From contig CAIIXF020000242.1 in assembly GCA_903813345.2 (NCBI GenBank), positions 1 to 25,000 of the forward strand: DNA of 25,000 nucleotides, written 5' to 3'. The notes below the pieces were generated by a model. The model was not told the DNA's origin, did no database searches, and saw only the letters and a list, made by a program, of their open reading frames with translations. The translations under genes were made by a program, and so were the position numbers. Shown here one piece after another: positions 9,229 through 17,301 of this stretch; position 1 is the first letter of the stretch, and each line of letters starts with the position of its first letter. Source of the DNA: Owenia fusiformis. Its lineage: Eukaryota; Annelida; Polychaeta; Sabellida; Oweniidae.

Positions 9229-10225
9229 CATCCTAGCTCCTTCATTGTTCGTTCTTTTCTTTAGCTATGTCCTTAAACAAGCCTCTCAAAACATGACTAA
9301 CCAAGGAATCAAAATAAGACACAGATTGGATGGAAACCTTTTCAACCTTCGTCGGCTCAGAACCAGGTTAGCATCAACCACAGATATAAAGGAACTGCTG
9401 TATGCTGACGATGCTGCTTTTGTTGCCTCCAACACAACTGATCTCCAAAACACAGTTGATGCCCTACAGGATGCCTGTTCCAAATGGGGTCTTACCATCA
9501 GCATAGAAAAAACGGAAGTAATGCACCAGCTGTGTGATGACCCTCCTGCTATCACACTACTGGGTCATCAGCTCAAAGCAGCAGACCAGTTCACATACCT
9601 TGGAGGAACTATTACCAAGGATGTATCACTCGACAATGAGATAAGCCGCAGGATTGCCAGAGCTGCAGGGGCCTTTCAGTCACTACTCTCGAGAGTATGG
9701 AACAGAGAAGGCCTACGCTTATCTACAAAGATTGCTGTATACAAAGCCACTGTGCTCCCATGTCTGCTCTATGGTTGTGAAACATGGCCAACCCTGTCTA
9801 AACACCTAAGACAACTCGAAACATTCCATCAAAGATGCCTACGGCAGATCATGGGAATAAAATGGCACATGAAAGTTTCCAACACAACTGTGTTAGAAAA
9901 GGCAAAGCTTCTCACTGTCGAAACTAACATCAGGGCAACTAGGCTTCGATGGCTTGGCCATGTAAGTCGGATGGATGATACCAGGATCCCCAAGCAAATG
10001 CTGTACAGTGAGCTACATCATGGTACCAGGAAAAGAGGAAGGCCAAAGAAACGATGGAAGGACGCCGTGAAGGAAGACCTAGCCCGGTTCCATATGGCGG
10101 ATGACTGGCACACAGCCTCACAAGCCAGAGAACTCTTCCGAAGCCAAATCCACAAAGGAAAAGCATTCTCTGAAGAACTGCTTCAACAGAGACGGTCTCA
10201 AAGAGCCACCCATCGTCACACTTGA
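9229..10225 (+). pseudogene. LINE ORF2 remnant, part 2: RT palm YADD, thumb and C-terminal domain
   Basis: Resumes in frame 2 with ILAPSLFVLFF, which in intact relatives follows the VKQGC-type motif, so roughly 70 residues are missing and the frame has shifted. Then come ELLYADDAAFVA (catalytic Asp pair, motif C), the following KTEVMH and FTYLGGTIT motifs, the thumb, LLYGCETW, and the C-terminal conserved blocks LRQIMGIKWH, LRWLGHVSRMDD and GRPKKRWKD, ending at a TGA at 10223-10225. Otherwise intact over 330 codons, so the deletion may be recent, or the copy may have been inserted already deleted. The ATG upstream of the join is not a real start. Confidence 0.88.
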
Positions 10226-10305
10226 CGGGGACGAAATGATATCCTATACAGCACTTCAAATCATTCAATAACTTATATTACTTCAAATTATGAAAATGAG
10301 GTTAA

Positions 10306-10877
10306 AGGGTGACGCATATCGTTTAGCAAATCGAACGCTCGTTTCTGGTGTTGCTCACCGTTTAGTATAAAAGGCCCGATCCCGGAATAATACTCAAGGG
10401 TTCACAGGTTCGAGGTCGTTGTGTTAACACCTCTAACTGTTATATAGCATAAGTATATTATAGATCGTCACACATTTATAAAAGGGTGATTTTTATTTTG
10501 ACAAATCAATTCCACATTTATGGGTGAAGTTTCAGGATCTTCTATTTGTGTATAATAAGGAAAAATTGGCATCTAAATTTCCCCATAACGTAATAGCACA
10601 CAGCTTGGCATATGAAATATCCTACAAATGAAACAAAGCAACACCAACCGGTTTCCAATACAAGAATTTATATTGGCTGTTGTACATGTATTCTTTGAAC
10701 GCAATCACTCTTTGAATAACGTTTTCAAAATCATTATAAACGGATTACTTTATCTAAAAGACAATTTCAATAAACTTGATTTTACAGATCTCCCCTTATT
10801 TCTTCAAAATGGACTGATCCAGTTGATTCGCCTGGAGCCGCCATATTGTTTTTATACGGGATGCTAATCGTCACCCT
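10306..10877. mobile_element. TTAA-flanked short element (572 bp)
   Basis: TTAA (10302-10305 and 10878-10881) flanks a unit whose ends are perfect 9-bp inverted repeats AGGGTGACG / CGTCACCCT, with a further shared TTAGCA a few bases inward. TTAA target duplications are typical of the piggyBac and Kolobok superfamilies; the AGGGT end does not match the usual piggyBac CCC start. No transposase is present. The 79-codon frame inside (10628-10867) has no recognisable domain. Confidence 0.7.
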
Positions 10878-11138
10878 TTAAATGTTTAACATTTCGTCCG
10901 ATCTAATACTCATCACATTTCTCAGATGATCTTTCTTATTCTGTAAAATGGCATGGAAATAGGATACTGCAGTTTTCCATAACAACGTATCATAATATGA
11001 ACTATATTAAACCTGCACATCGCTCCAAAACACAATATGTTGACATATATTGTTTTTACATTTTCAAGCTCTAATATAAAGTTTATGTTTTTTTCTGCGT
11101 AATATCAAAGAACAATCATTTAGTTAAAAAAATATAAA

Positions 11139-11165
11139 GGCGAATGCGGGATTCGAACCCGGGCC
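11139..11165 (-). repeat. tRNA-like 3' half (T arm and acceptor), pseudogene or SINE fragment
   Basis: On the minus strand GGGTTCGAATCCC is a strong Pol III box B with a T-stem of four to five pairs, followed by CATTCGCC as a 3' acceptor strand and then a T run (rc of 11125-11131) like a Pol III terminator. No convincing D arm or matching 5' acceptor GGCGAATG is found upstream, so it is a decayed tRNA or SINE remnant, not a working tRNA gene. Confidence 0.45.
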
Positions 11166-11469
11166 TCCACCGTGTTTTTATGAATAGTGAAAGTAATTAA
11201 ACGCTACTTATTTTGAATGCTATGATTCGGAAGTGACGTCACGTTCTTCATTTAGAAACCTTTCCAAAATCATATCGCCGGCTCCGATCGAAGCAAATTC
11301 AATGAAAAATCTTTGAAATGACACATTTATCGTAAGTATTTCTACACAAGATTTGCCCCATTTGTTCATCATTCTATAATCTTTCATTAAGCTCAAAATG
11401 ATAAAGTTCACCCCCGAAACAACCCAATAATCGGGATTCACTCCATTTTTGAGAGATACTTGCTCCATA
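11166..11469. other. Interior of the 8.4-kb element, no gene supported
   Basis: About 300 bp. An 82-codon ATG-started frame exists on the minus strand (11468-11220), but it has no recognised motif and its 5' end abuts the subterminal repeats, so it is not called as a gene. Confidence 0.4.
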
Positions 11470-11470
11470 T

Positions 11471-11565
11471 GCGTGTTTTCAGCGGGACCTCCTCATGTTT
11501 TCAGCGGGGCCTCCTCCTGATTTCAGCGGGATCTTTGCTTTATTGCTCCTGCTAGAAGCGGGGCC
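11471..11565 (-). repeat. Subterminal 22-bp repeats, right end
   Basis: Four units in inverse orientation to the left cluster. The copy at 11490-11511 (TCCTCATGTTTTCAGCGGGG plus two bases) is the exact reverse complement of the two identical left units. The units at 11471-11489, 11512-11532 and 11545-11565 are diverged. Mirror placement at both ends supports a transposase-binding or end-synapsis role, by inference. Confidence 0.8.
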
Positions 11566-11907
11566 TTGAGGGATATGATAAAATTTAAATATAAAATGTT
11601 CTGTAAAGCTTTAGGAAGTGAAACTCGGTACATCTTTATTTCATATCACTATCGTTATTTCAACCACAGGACAACATCGTTCTTCACCAATAGCGTATAG
11701 AAATATATAGATAAAGATTCAAAATGATACTTTCTCTGTTCAATTGACAAATAACGAACCACAGAACGACCGCTTGTGATACATTTTTTCCAGCAGTTGC
11801 TTTTTTAGTCTCAATACCATGTAATCATTGGGAAAAACTAAAAGAAAATGTTTTGTAAATCATACAATTCAAGAACACAAAAAAGAACCCATGACTTCTT
11901 TTTATTC
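11566..11907. other. Spacer between subterminal repeats and right TIR
   Basis: About 340 bp of AT-rich sequence that does not resemble the corresponding left spacer (3662-4001). Nothing else was recognised. The lack of similarity shows that the shared end structure is restricted to the TIR and the 22-bp units. Confidence 0.5.
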
Positions 11908-11974
11908 CTCGCGATTTCAGCGGGAACTTGCTCGCGATTTTTAAATCATAGCGGGGCTTTAGATACTACCCGTG
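11908..11974 (-). repeat. Right terminal inverted repeat of the 8.4-kb element
   Basis: 67 bp, the reverse complement of 3595-3661 with three mismatches. It ends ACTACCCGTG at 11974 and is followed directly by TATAC (11975-11979), matching the left flank exactly. Confidence 0.85.
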
Positions 11975-12124
11975 TATACACTCATTGGATTAATATTTTG
12001 TACATATAAATAGTCATATTTCAATAGTCATTGAGTAGGGATTAGTTATGTTTGCAATTGTGTTGACCTACTTCTTTTTAGATAGAGGAAGGTCATGATA
12101 AACTCTTGCTTTGTTCATATAACG

Positions 12125-12217
12125 CTTGGTTCTTACCTAGAAAGTTTTATGTATTGAGGGAATAGTGTACTTCTAAGGTACTTCTTGAGATATGTAAAAA
12201 TCTAGGTAAGGACCAAG
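12125..12217. repeat. 17-bp inverted repeat with 59-nt spacer
   Basis: CTTGGTTCTTACCTAGA (12125-12141) pairs with TCTAGGTAAGGACCAAG (12201-12217), one mismatch in 17. It could be the ends of a tiny MITE or a stem in a transcript. No target duplication was seen. Confidence 0.4.
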
Positions 12218-13104
12218 GTTGTGCAAAAATGGAACTTTTCTGCAATTTTCAGCATGAAATAAAATGATGTCAGCCATTTTGAAAATCCTTAGAATGATTG
12301 TGACAGTTGTGTTTTATATATTTGAGTATATTTTGTTTATTCATATGATCTTTTCATGAACTAATATGTATGCTTGCACTGGAGCATGACCTCTTGAGAA
12401 GCATATATCTTTACCATGGCTCTACGCAACATAATAACATGCAATTCCTTTCAATACATTCATATGAGATGATTGTTGTACAATCATTTTATCTTGATGT
12501 TTTGTGTATGAATAATTTTTTATATTATCACAGTTCACTGGCTGATCATACCAATGTTCATATTTAGAAATCAAGCTCAATTTTATTGTACATAAGAAAT
12601 ATACTGTAAGTCACAATCAGTAGGCGGGAAAACGACATTTGCTAATAAAATGCCCAAAGCAAAGGGAACTGCATGAGTGAACTGCAATCTCCCAGTACCC
12701 CCTGTATGGAGACAAGAGGGTTACATCTAAATCATAGTAGACTCTCTTGAGATCAAGCCAACCAATTCCCATCTTCAAGTAGATGGGAAATAGACCATCA
12801 TTGTTAAAAAAGATACATATGGCCTAATTTGTGTAAAAGTCCAGCAATCGGTTTGTGTCCTCTCAAATTCATTATACATGGGTGGAGTATAACCCAGATC
12901 CAGATGTATGTAATAGTATTGATGCTTGTTGGGAGTAGGATTGTAGGCACAAGGGGTATAAAAGCAAAAAGAAATGCACGAAGTTTGACATTTTAAAGTC
13001 AAAAGATATGTATGAAATGTTGTCATCTGAAGAAGATGATGACAGCTCAGAGAATCTCTTATTATAATGAACAAACACATGAATGTGCTCATCAACAGTT
13101 ATGT
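12218..13104. other. AT-rich intergenic DNA, nothing recognised
   Basis: About 890 bp without coding similarity, RNA gene or clear repeat. The longest frames (106 and 117 codons on the minus strand, 12775-13225) overlap each other in different frames and show no domain or composition typical of a protein. Confidence 0.4.
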
Positions 13105-13505
13105 ACAGTCCATGTTTTTTAAAATGTTGCTCTTTGTGCTTCCTCACTGTGATGTGAAATAATAAATTCAGTATTTTACTGCCACAAACTGCATATGTGC
13201 AAATGATCTCAAGGAAGCAGATCAATATATAATTGATTGATAGGCATTTTTGACTTGTTAATTACTTCATGTGTTTTTAAATGTTGCCCCTTGTTCTTTC
13301 TCATTGTGATGTAAATTAAAAAACTCAATGTACTTTTCTGACATAGTTTCGCAAACTTTTTTTGTAGACAATTGTTCTAAATGAAGTATAAAGAAGATCA
13401 CTATTCAATATTTTGTTTGTATTTTTGACTTGTTATATTTTATATGTTTTCAAATGTTGCCCAATATGCTTTGTCACTATTATGTAAGATAATAGCAACA
13501 GGATC
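13105..13505. repeat. Diverged tandem repeat, about 2.5 to 3 units of ~157-174 bp
   Basis: Related segments start near 13111, 13268 and 13441, each with a CATGTTTTTAAAATGTTGC-like stretch, then CTTTGT or GCTT, then TCACTGTGATGTAA-like sequence. The linking segments share ATTTTTGACTTGTTA. Copies are strongly diverged. No coding content. Confidence 0.6.
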
Positions 13506-13984
13506 AATTAAAAAGTCTTAAATGACTGAAAATAATGATTACTTTGATGATAAATAGAAACATTGACAATAATGATGTGAAAAAAGTGATTTTTCCTTGA
13601 AAAGGTCATTTTATACACGTTAATAGAATGACCTATATTTTGAAATATAAATGTCAGAATGACCTAATTTTGGGATCTGGTTATCAAACAAAGTCTCTTC
13701 TTTGATATCCTGTACAATTTTTTCTAAATATCTTGGGGGCTAATATAGGGTCTTAAAGCAACTCGTCCTTTGAAATTTGTCTGATCATATTTATATTGAT
13801 GCTACATTCTTTCAATAACCAGAAATCGTCTTTAATTGTATTATGTTCCTTAGAGTGGCTTAAAACAGATCTTAGCAATCACGATTATTGACAATGGAGT
13901 TGACACAATTATTTGTGACCCCCATCCCCCCCCCCCCCCCTATTGCATCAATAATGCGACTCTATTATTATTCATTGCACCAAT
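13506..13984. other. Intergenic spacer with poly-C tract
   Basis: Mostly featureless AT-rich DNA. A run of 15 C lies at 13926-13940 and scattered TGACCT/AGGTCA half sites occur at about 13600-13670. No gene seen. Confidence 0.45.
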
Positions 13985-14075
13985 TTGACCAGTTCCATAA
14001 AGTGTTCATTCTAAAATAAGTTCATACTAGCTTTTAGAAGTTTATATTTTTATCATGAAGTTGCATAGTGTAGGT
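13985..14075. repeat. Diverged satellite-like unit with AAAGTGTT..CTAAAATA core
   Basis: Contains GTTCCATAAAGTGTTCATTC followed by TAAAATAAGTTC, related to the units at 14379-14418 and 16791-16845. It is interrupted after 14075 by the 218-bp MITE. The copies before and after the 2.35-kb element are about 67 bp apart once that element is subtracted. Confidence 0.5.
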
Positions 14076-14293
14076 CACTGGCGGATCCAGAAGCTAACAA
14101 GGTGGGGGGATAAATTTCAAATGAAATTGCAAAAAAATTCCGGGCCCCTCAATGCTAAAATTGGGGCCAAAATTTTAAAAATTTGAGGCCGTTTTTTGAT
14201 AATTTGGCCCTTTAAGTCCCAAAAAGTAATAATGCCCAAAAAGTGTGGGCCCAAATTTTTTCTCCTTGCCCACCCATGGGTGATCCGTCAGTG
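14076..14293. mobile_element. 218-bp MITE with CACTGGCGGATCC-type ends
   Basis: The left end CACTGGCGGATCC and the reverse complement of the right end CACTGACGGATCA match at 11 of 13 positions. Flanks GTAGGT (14070-14075) and GTAGGC (14294-14299) suggest a 6-bp duplication with one change. The interior is rich in GGGCCC and homopolymers, with no coding. Ends of this kind are common in hAT-related MITEs; the superfamily is tentative. Confidence 0.65.
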
Positions 14294-14378
14294 GTAGGCT
14301 AGCATACAGTACAAATTGCATTTTAGTTCCATAAAATTTTCAAAAATGTTATCATTTGTCAAAAACTCGCATATTGTT

Positions 14379-14418
14379 GTTCAGTTTGCCCAGTTCAATA
14401 AAGTGTTATCCTAAAATA
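14379..14418. repeat. Satellite unit split by the 2.35-kb element
   Basis: TGTTCAGTTTGCCCAGTTCA followed by ATAAAGTGTTATCCTAAAATA. It continues after the element at 16764 (TATGTTCAAATTTTAATTGC). The next unit at 16791 is uninterrupted and shows what the site looked like before insertion. Confidence 0.7.
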
Positions 14419-14596
14419 CTATCCCCTCCATGAGTTTGGCAACCTTAGCTCCCTCATTGAACTACGTGTTAAAGCCTCTTTGTTTGAATTTTTATTTACA
14501 TAACCTGTGAATAAAATGCTTATAATATTAATGGGAACGTTACTTGACTTCATTTCCAATGCCTCCAGATTTCCCCAATTTTTCTTCAATTACAAT

Positions 14597-15471
14597 GATG
14601 TGTCGCAAAAAGGTCGCGCACGCATTGTTACACATTTTGTGACGTAATCCAGAGGATCCTCGATTTTAACATGATAGAATGTGACGTTTTTGAGAAAAAT
14701 GTACACACATGAAATTCCTTTCGTCCTCCACATTTACCTCTCTATCTCAAAACATTTTAGACGATTAACTCTGATATCATATATATATTATTAATGGGCT
14801 AGGAGCATCATAAAACACGAATCAATTGATATTTTAGGTGAAATAAATATACGTGTTGATGTGCTTGAAAATAGGCGAATGGCGTAAATTAGCCCTATTT
14901 TAATGAATTTTGAAAACCTTTCGTCCTCCACTTTTCCACATACAACAGAAAACACATACTTTTGCGAACAAAATCAACTATTTATTAATAAACTAGAGTT
15001 TAGGAGCAAAATAATCATGTATGATTTATTAAAAATTGATCTCGTATTTTTTGTTTAATGTACACCTCATGAAAAGTTGAAGGTAACAAAAAATGAGCAA
15101 AAAAGGTCGCTGTCAACAGATTCTATTTTTCAAACTCTATGACGTCACAATATGGGACGCTTACTAAAATTCATCCTTTGAAATAAAACTTCTATCTACC
15201 TTTATCAAGACGAAAAATAAGTATAATAGTCATATATAGTCATATATTGAGTTATGAGCGTTTATTTGCCCGATGTTTTGGTAAAAAACTCTTTTTTTAA
15301 AAAGAACGCGCAAGATTGTGAACGGAGTGTAGTTGATCTAAAAACTTCATCGAAACAGCTTTAAAATGATATATAACTTTAATTAGAATATTATTTTATA
15401 ATCCGGGGAATCAAAGTTACATTCACGCGATACCCTTAAAAAACAAATGCGCCACCTTTTTGCGACACGTC
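14597..15471. mobile_element. Nested inverted-repeat unit (875 bp)
   Basis: Ends at 14597-14620 and 15448-15471 are 24-bp inverted repeats with 22 matches, sharing GTGTCGCAAAAAGGT and GCGCA. AAT precedes and follows (14594-14596, 15472-15474), too short to prove a duplication. The interior has two copies of TTTCGTCCTCCAC (about 14718 and 14919). No coding sequence. Confidence 0.55.
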
Positions 15472-16140
15472 AATAGACCGAAAATTGATGATAAATCTGA
15501 TGAATTTTATAAAATCGACATTCCGATGTAAACCAATGTGAAATGGTATATTTGCCGCAAGTTATATGACAGAATATTCACCCATCCGATTTCTTGCAAA
15601 AATACACATTAGGTAGTCAATTGAATTTGCTAACTTTATCTAATAAAAAATTGATATGTTTCTTCAGGTTTAAAAAGTTATAGGTCTTCAAAGTCAAAAT
15701 TATTTTTCAAAAAACTCCTCCGATTCAAATAACACAGGAGGCGAAAAATGATTTTCAAAAATAACTTTGAAGCTCTGTTACTTTAGTATTCATAAAGTAA
15801 ACTGAAAACCTAGAGTCCTAAAAAGTAAGACAATTCAATTTTCTATAGAAAAATATTTTTGGTGAATCTTTTACTAGATAGATATCCTGAAATTGGATTT
15901 GCCCCGACGTGGGAATGACGATTTTCAAAAATTCATCAAAGGAGTGGTATCGATATGGTGAACTTTTTGAACACGCGTTTCTCTTAAACCAGTCATCAAA
16001 ACATTCTGAAAATTTTACACATGGTCAATTTAATGTTCATCTTTTGGATGGTAACATTATAATTTGAAATATATATATACTTCTCTCTATACTGTTTTAG
16101 AAAACACATCGGACACATCTTTTGTTCTTAGTATCATATG
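15472..16140. other. Body of the 2.35-kb element, nothing further recognised
   Basis: About 670 bp of AT-rich sequence without coding similarity, RNA gene or inverted repeat that could be identified by eye. Confidence 0.4.
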
Positions 16141-16456
16141 TTCGGAATGAAATGAAACATCTATCCGAACCTCATTGGAACAAAACGATATAAACACAAC
16201 GTGTTTAGGTCTCTCAATATTGTAATTGTACAAAGGATAGTTTGGTTGATTTTAAAAAAGTATCTTGTTAATGAAATAAAAGGTTTTTCTTAATTTTTAT
16301 CTATTTTGGGGGGTTTTGTTTTAAGTTTTTGCATACCTTTTGTTAAATCAATCCAAATTTCCTTTGTATAACTATAATATTGAGAGGTCTAAGAAAATGT
16401 TGTATATGCTATTTTGTTCCAACAAGGTTCGGAAAGACATTTTATTTCATTCTCAG
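16141..16456. repeat. ~315-bp foldback hairpin nested in the 2.35-kb element
   Basis: The left arm (about 16141-16262) and right arm (about 16310-16456) are inverted copies. Shared blocks include GAATGAAAT, CCGAACC, TTGGAACAAAA, GGTCTCTCAATATT/GACCTCTCAATATT and ACAAAGGA, separated by a short T-rich loop. A transcript would fold into a long imperfect hairpin. Confidence 0.6.
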
Positions 16457-16790
16457 GAATTGGTACAGAAATTAAAAAAAAAAACAATTGCACTAAAAAA
16501 ATGTTAACAAAAACATTTGTTGCCAATCAGTCAACATTGCATAAAGGAACGTGTTTTTTACAAAATGTTTTCAATAAAAACATTGTTGAATTCAGTTCAC
16601 CATATCATTACCTATCATCAATTTCCGACCTATAGTAATTGAGGAAAAAATATTATATCAATCTATATTATAAGTATTTTCTTCACTGGTTATGTAAATA
16701 AAAATTCAAACATAAAGAGGTTCAATGAGGGAGTTAAGGTGACCAAACTTATGGAGGGGAGTGTATGTTCAAATTTTAATTGCAAATTGT

Positions 16791-16845
16791 TGTTCAGTTT
16801 GCCCTGTTCAATAAAGTGTTATCCTAAAATATGTTCAAATCTTTA
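16791..16845. repeat. Uninterrupted satellite unit (empty-site reference)
   Basis: TGTTCAGTTTGCCCTGTTCA followed by ATAAAGTGTTATCCTAAAATATG; nearly identical to 14379-14418 joined to 16764 onward. It gives the pre-insertion sequence for the 2.35-kb element. Confidence 0.65.
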
Positions 16846-17094
16846 CCAACTTAGAAAAATATACTTACAAACTGTATACCAGCATCAGCTCCTTAAAACC
16901 ATCATTAAATTGTTGACCAGTCCCATTAAACGAGTTCATAAATCTTTCCTGGTTAATTATTATTTTTAGATATTTTTGCGATCTCTTTTAGATGTATTTC
17001 AATGCCCATTGCTCGGCCGACTAATTGACTGGCTGTCTGATTGACTTGCTGTGGCATGTGGCTTTATAAGTGAGATGATATAATATTATTATAT

Positions 17095-17301
17095 CACTGC
17101 CATATTCCCCACTTTCTCATTGGTCTATACGTTAATACACAAAGACATAAAAATAAGAAGACTTATTCGAACAGTTATGCATGTGACGTCAGAAAAAGGC
17201 GTATTCAATCTTATTCAGCAGATGTGTCGTTCGAAAAAATCTAATAATTCTTCATCTTATAAGACATTCCCAACAGCAAGAAAGTGGTGAATATAACAGT
17301 G
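17095..17301. mobile_element. 207-bp MITE-like unit
   Basis: The left end CACTGCCATATTCCCCACTT (continuing TCT) and the reverse complement of the right end CACTGTTATATTCACCACTT (continuing TCT) match at 20 of 23 positions. The flanks are AT-rich and no clear target duplication can be fixed. No coding. Confidence 0.55.

Larger units (their letters stand above)
8475..10239 (+). mobile_element. 5'-truncated, internally deleted LINE (non-LTR retrotransposon)
   Basis: Contains a pre-reverse-transcriptase region, split RT domain and LINE C-terminal domain on the plus strand, with no endonuclease domain upstream. A 10-bp direct repeat ATATCCTATA flanks it (8465-8474 and 10240-10249), a plausible target duplication. 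The 3' untranslated part is only about 15 bp after the stop and lacks a poly(A) tail. A 15-bp exact tandem duplication (GTTATAAGGCAGCAC) lies near the 5' end at about 8476-8506. Clade was not assigned. Confidence 0.8.
3595..11974. mobile_element. 8.4-kb TIR element with TATAC target duplication, non-autonomous, carrying arrays and nested insertions
   Basis: The outer ends are 67-bp inverted repeats (3595-3661 and 11908-11974; 64 of 67 positions identical) beginning CACGGGTAGTATCTAAAGCC. Identical 5-bp flanks TATAC sit immediately outside (3590-3594 and 11975-11979). Clusters of 22-bp subterminal repeats lie about 400-500 bp inside each end in mirror orientation. Together these features mark one transposed unit. 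Inside are two compound-tetranucleotide arrays, a LINE remnant and a TTAA-flanked element. No transposase, integrase or other element-encoded protein is recognisable, so it would need enzymes from elsewhere. Superfamily is not assignable: 5-bp duplications and CACGGG ends do not match a family I can name safely. The duplication and the TIRs were read directly; that the array was present at transposition is inferred. Confidence 0.8.
14419..16763. mobile_element. 2.35-kb element with ~100-bp TIRs and TA target duplication
   Basis: The left end CTATCCCCTCCATGAGTTTG and the reverse complement of the right end CACTCCCCTCCATAAGTTTG begin inverted repeats of about 100-110 bp, interrupted by a 13-bp indel after TCATTGAAC, and extending through TTTGAATTTTTATTTACATA. 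TA flanks both ends (14417-14418 and 16764-16765). The adjacent satellite unit (16791-16845) has an uninterrupted AAAATATGTTCAAAT, which supports single-site insertion at TA. TA duplications with CTCCCTCC-like ends point to the Tc1/mariner group, probably non-autonomous: no transposase is seen and the body holds at least two other inverted-repeat units. Confidence 0.75.

Noticed and set aside
10628-10867. 79-codon frame in the TTAA-flanked element
   Set aside because: No transposase motif; too short and without similarity to known element proteins.
11220-11468. 82-codon ATG frame on the minus strand inside the 8.4-kb element
   Set aside because: No recognisable domain, ends inside unremarkable sequence and starts at the subterminal repeats; chance length for AT-rich DNA.
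12125-12217. Possible microRNA hairpin
   Set aside because: Only 17 bp pair and the loop is 59 nt, which does not fit a miRNA precursor; kept as a simple inverted repeat.
12775-13225. 106- and 117-codon minus-strand frames
   Set aside because: They overlap in different frames, cross the diverged tandem repeat and lack any motif.
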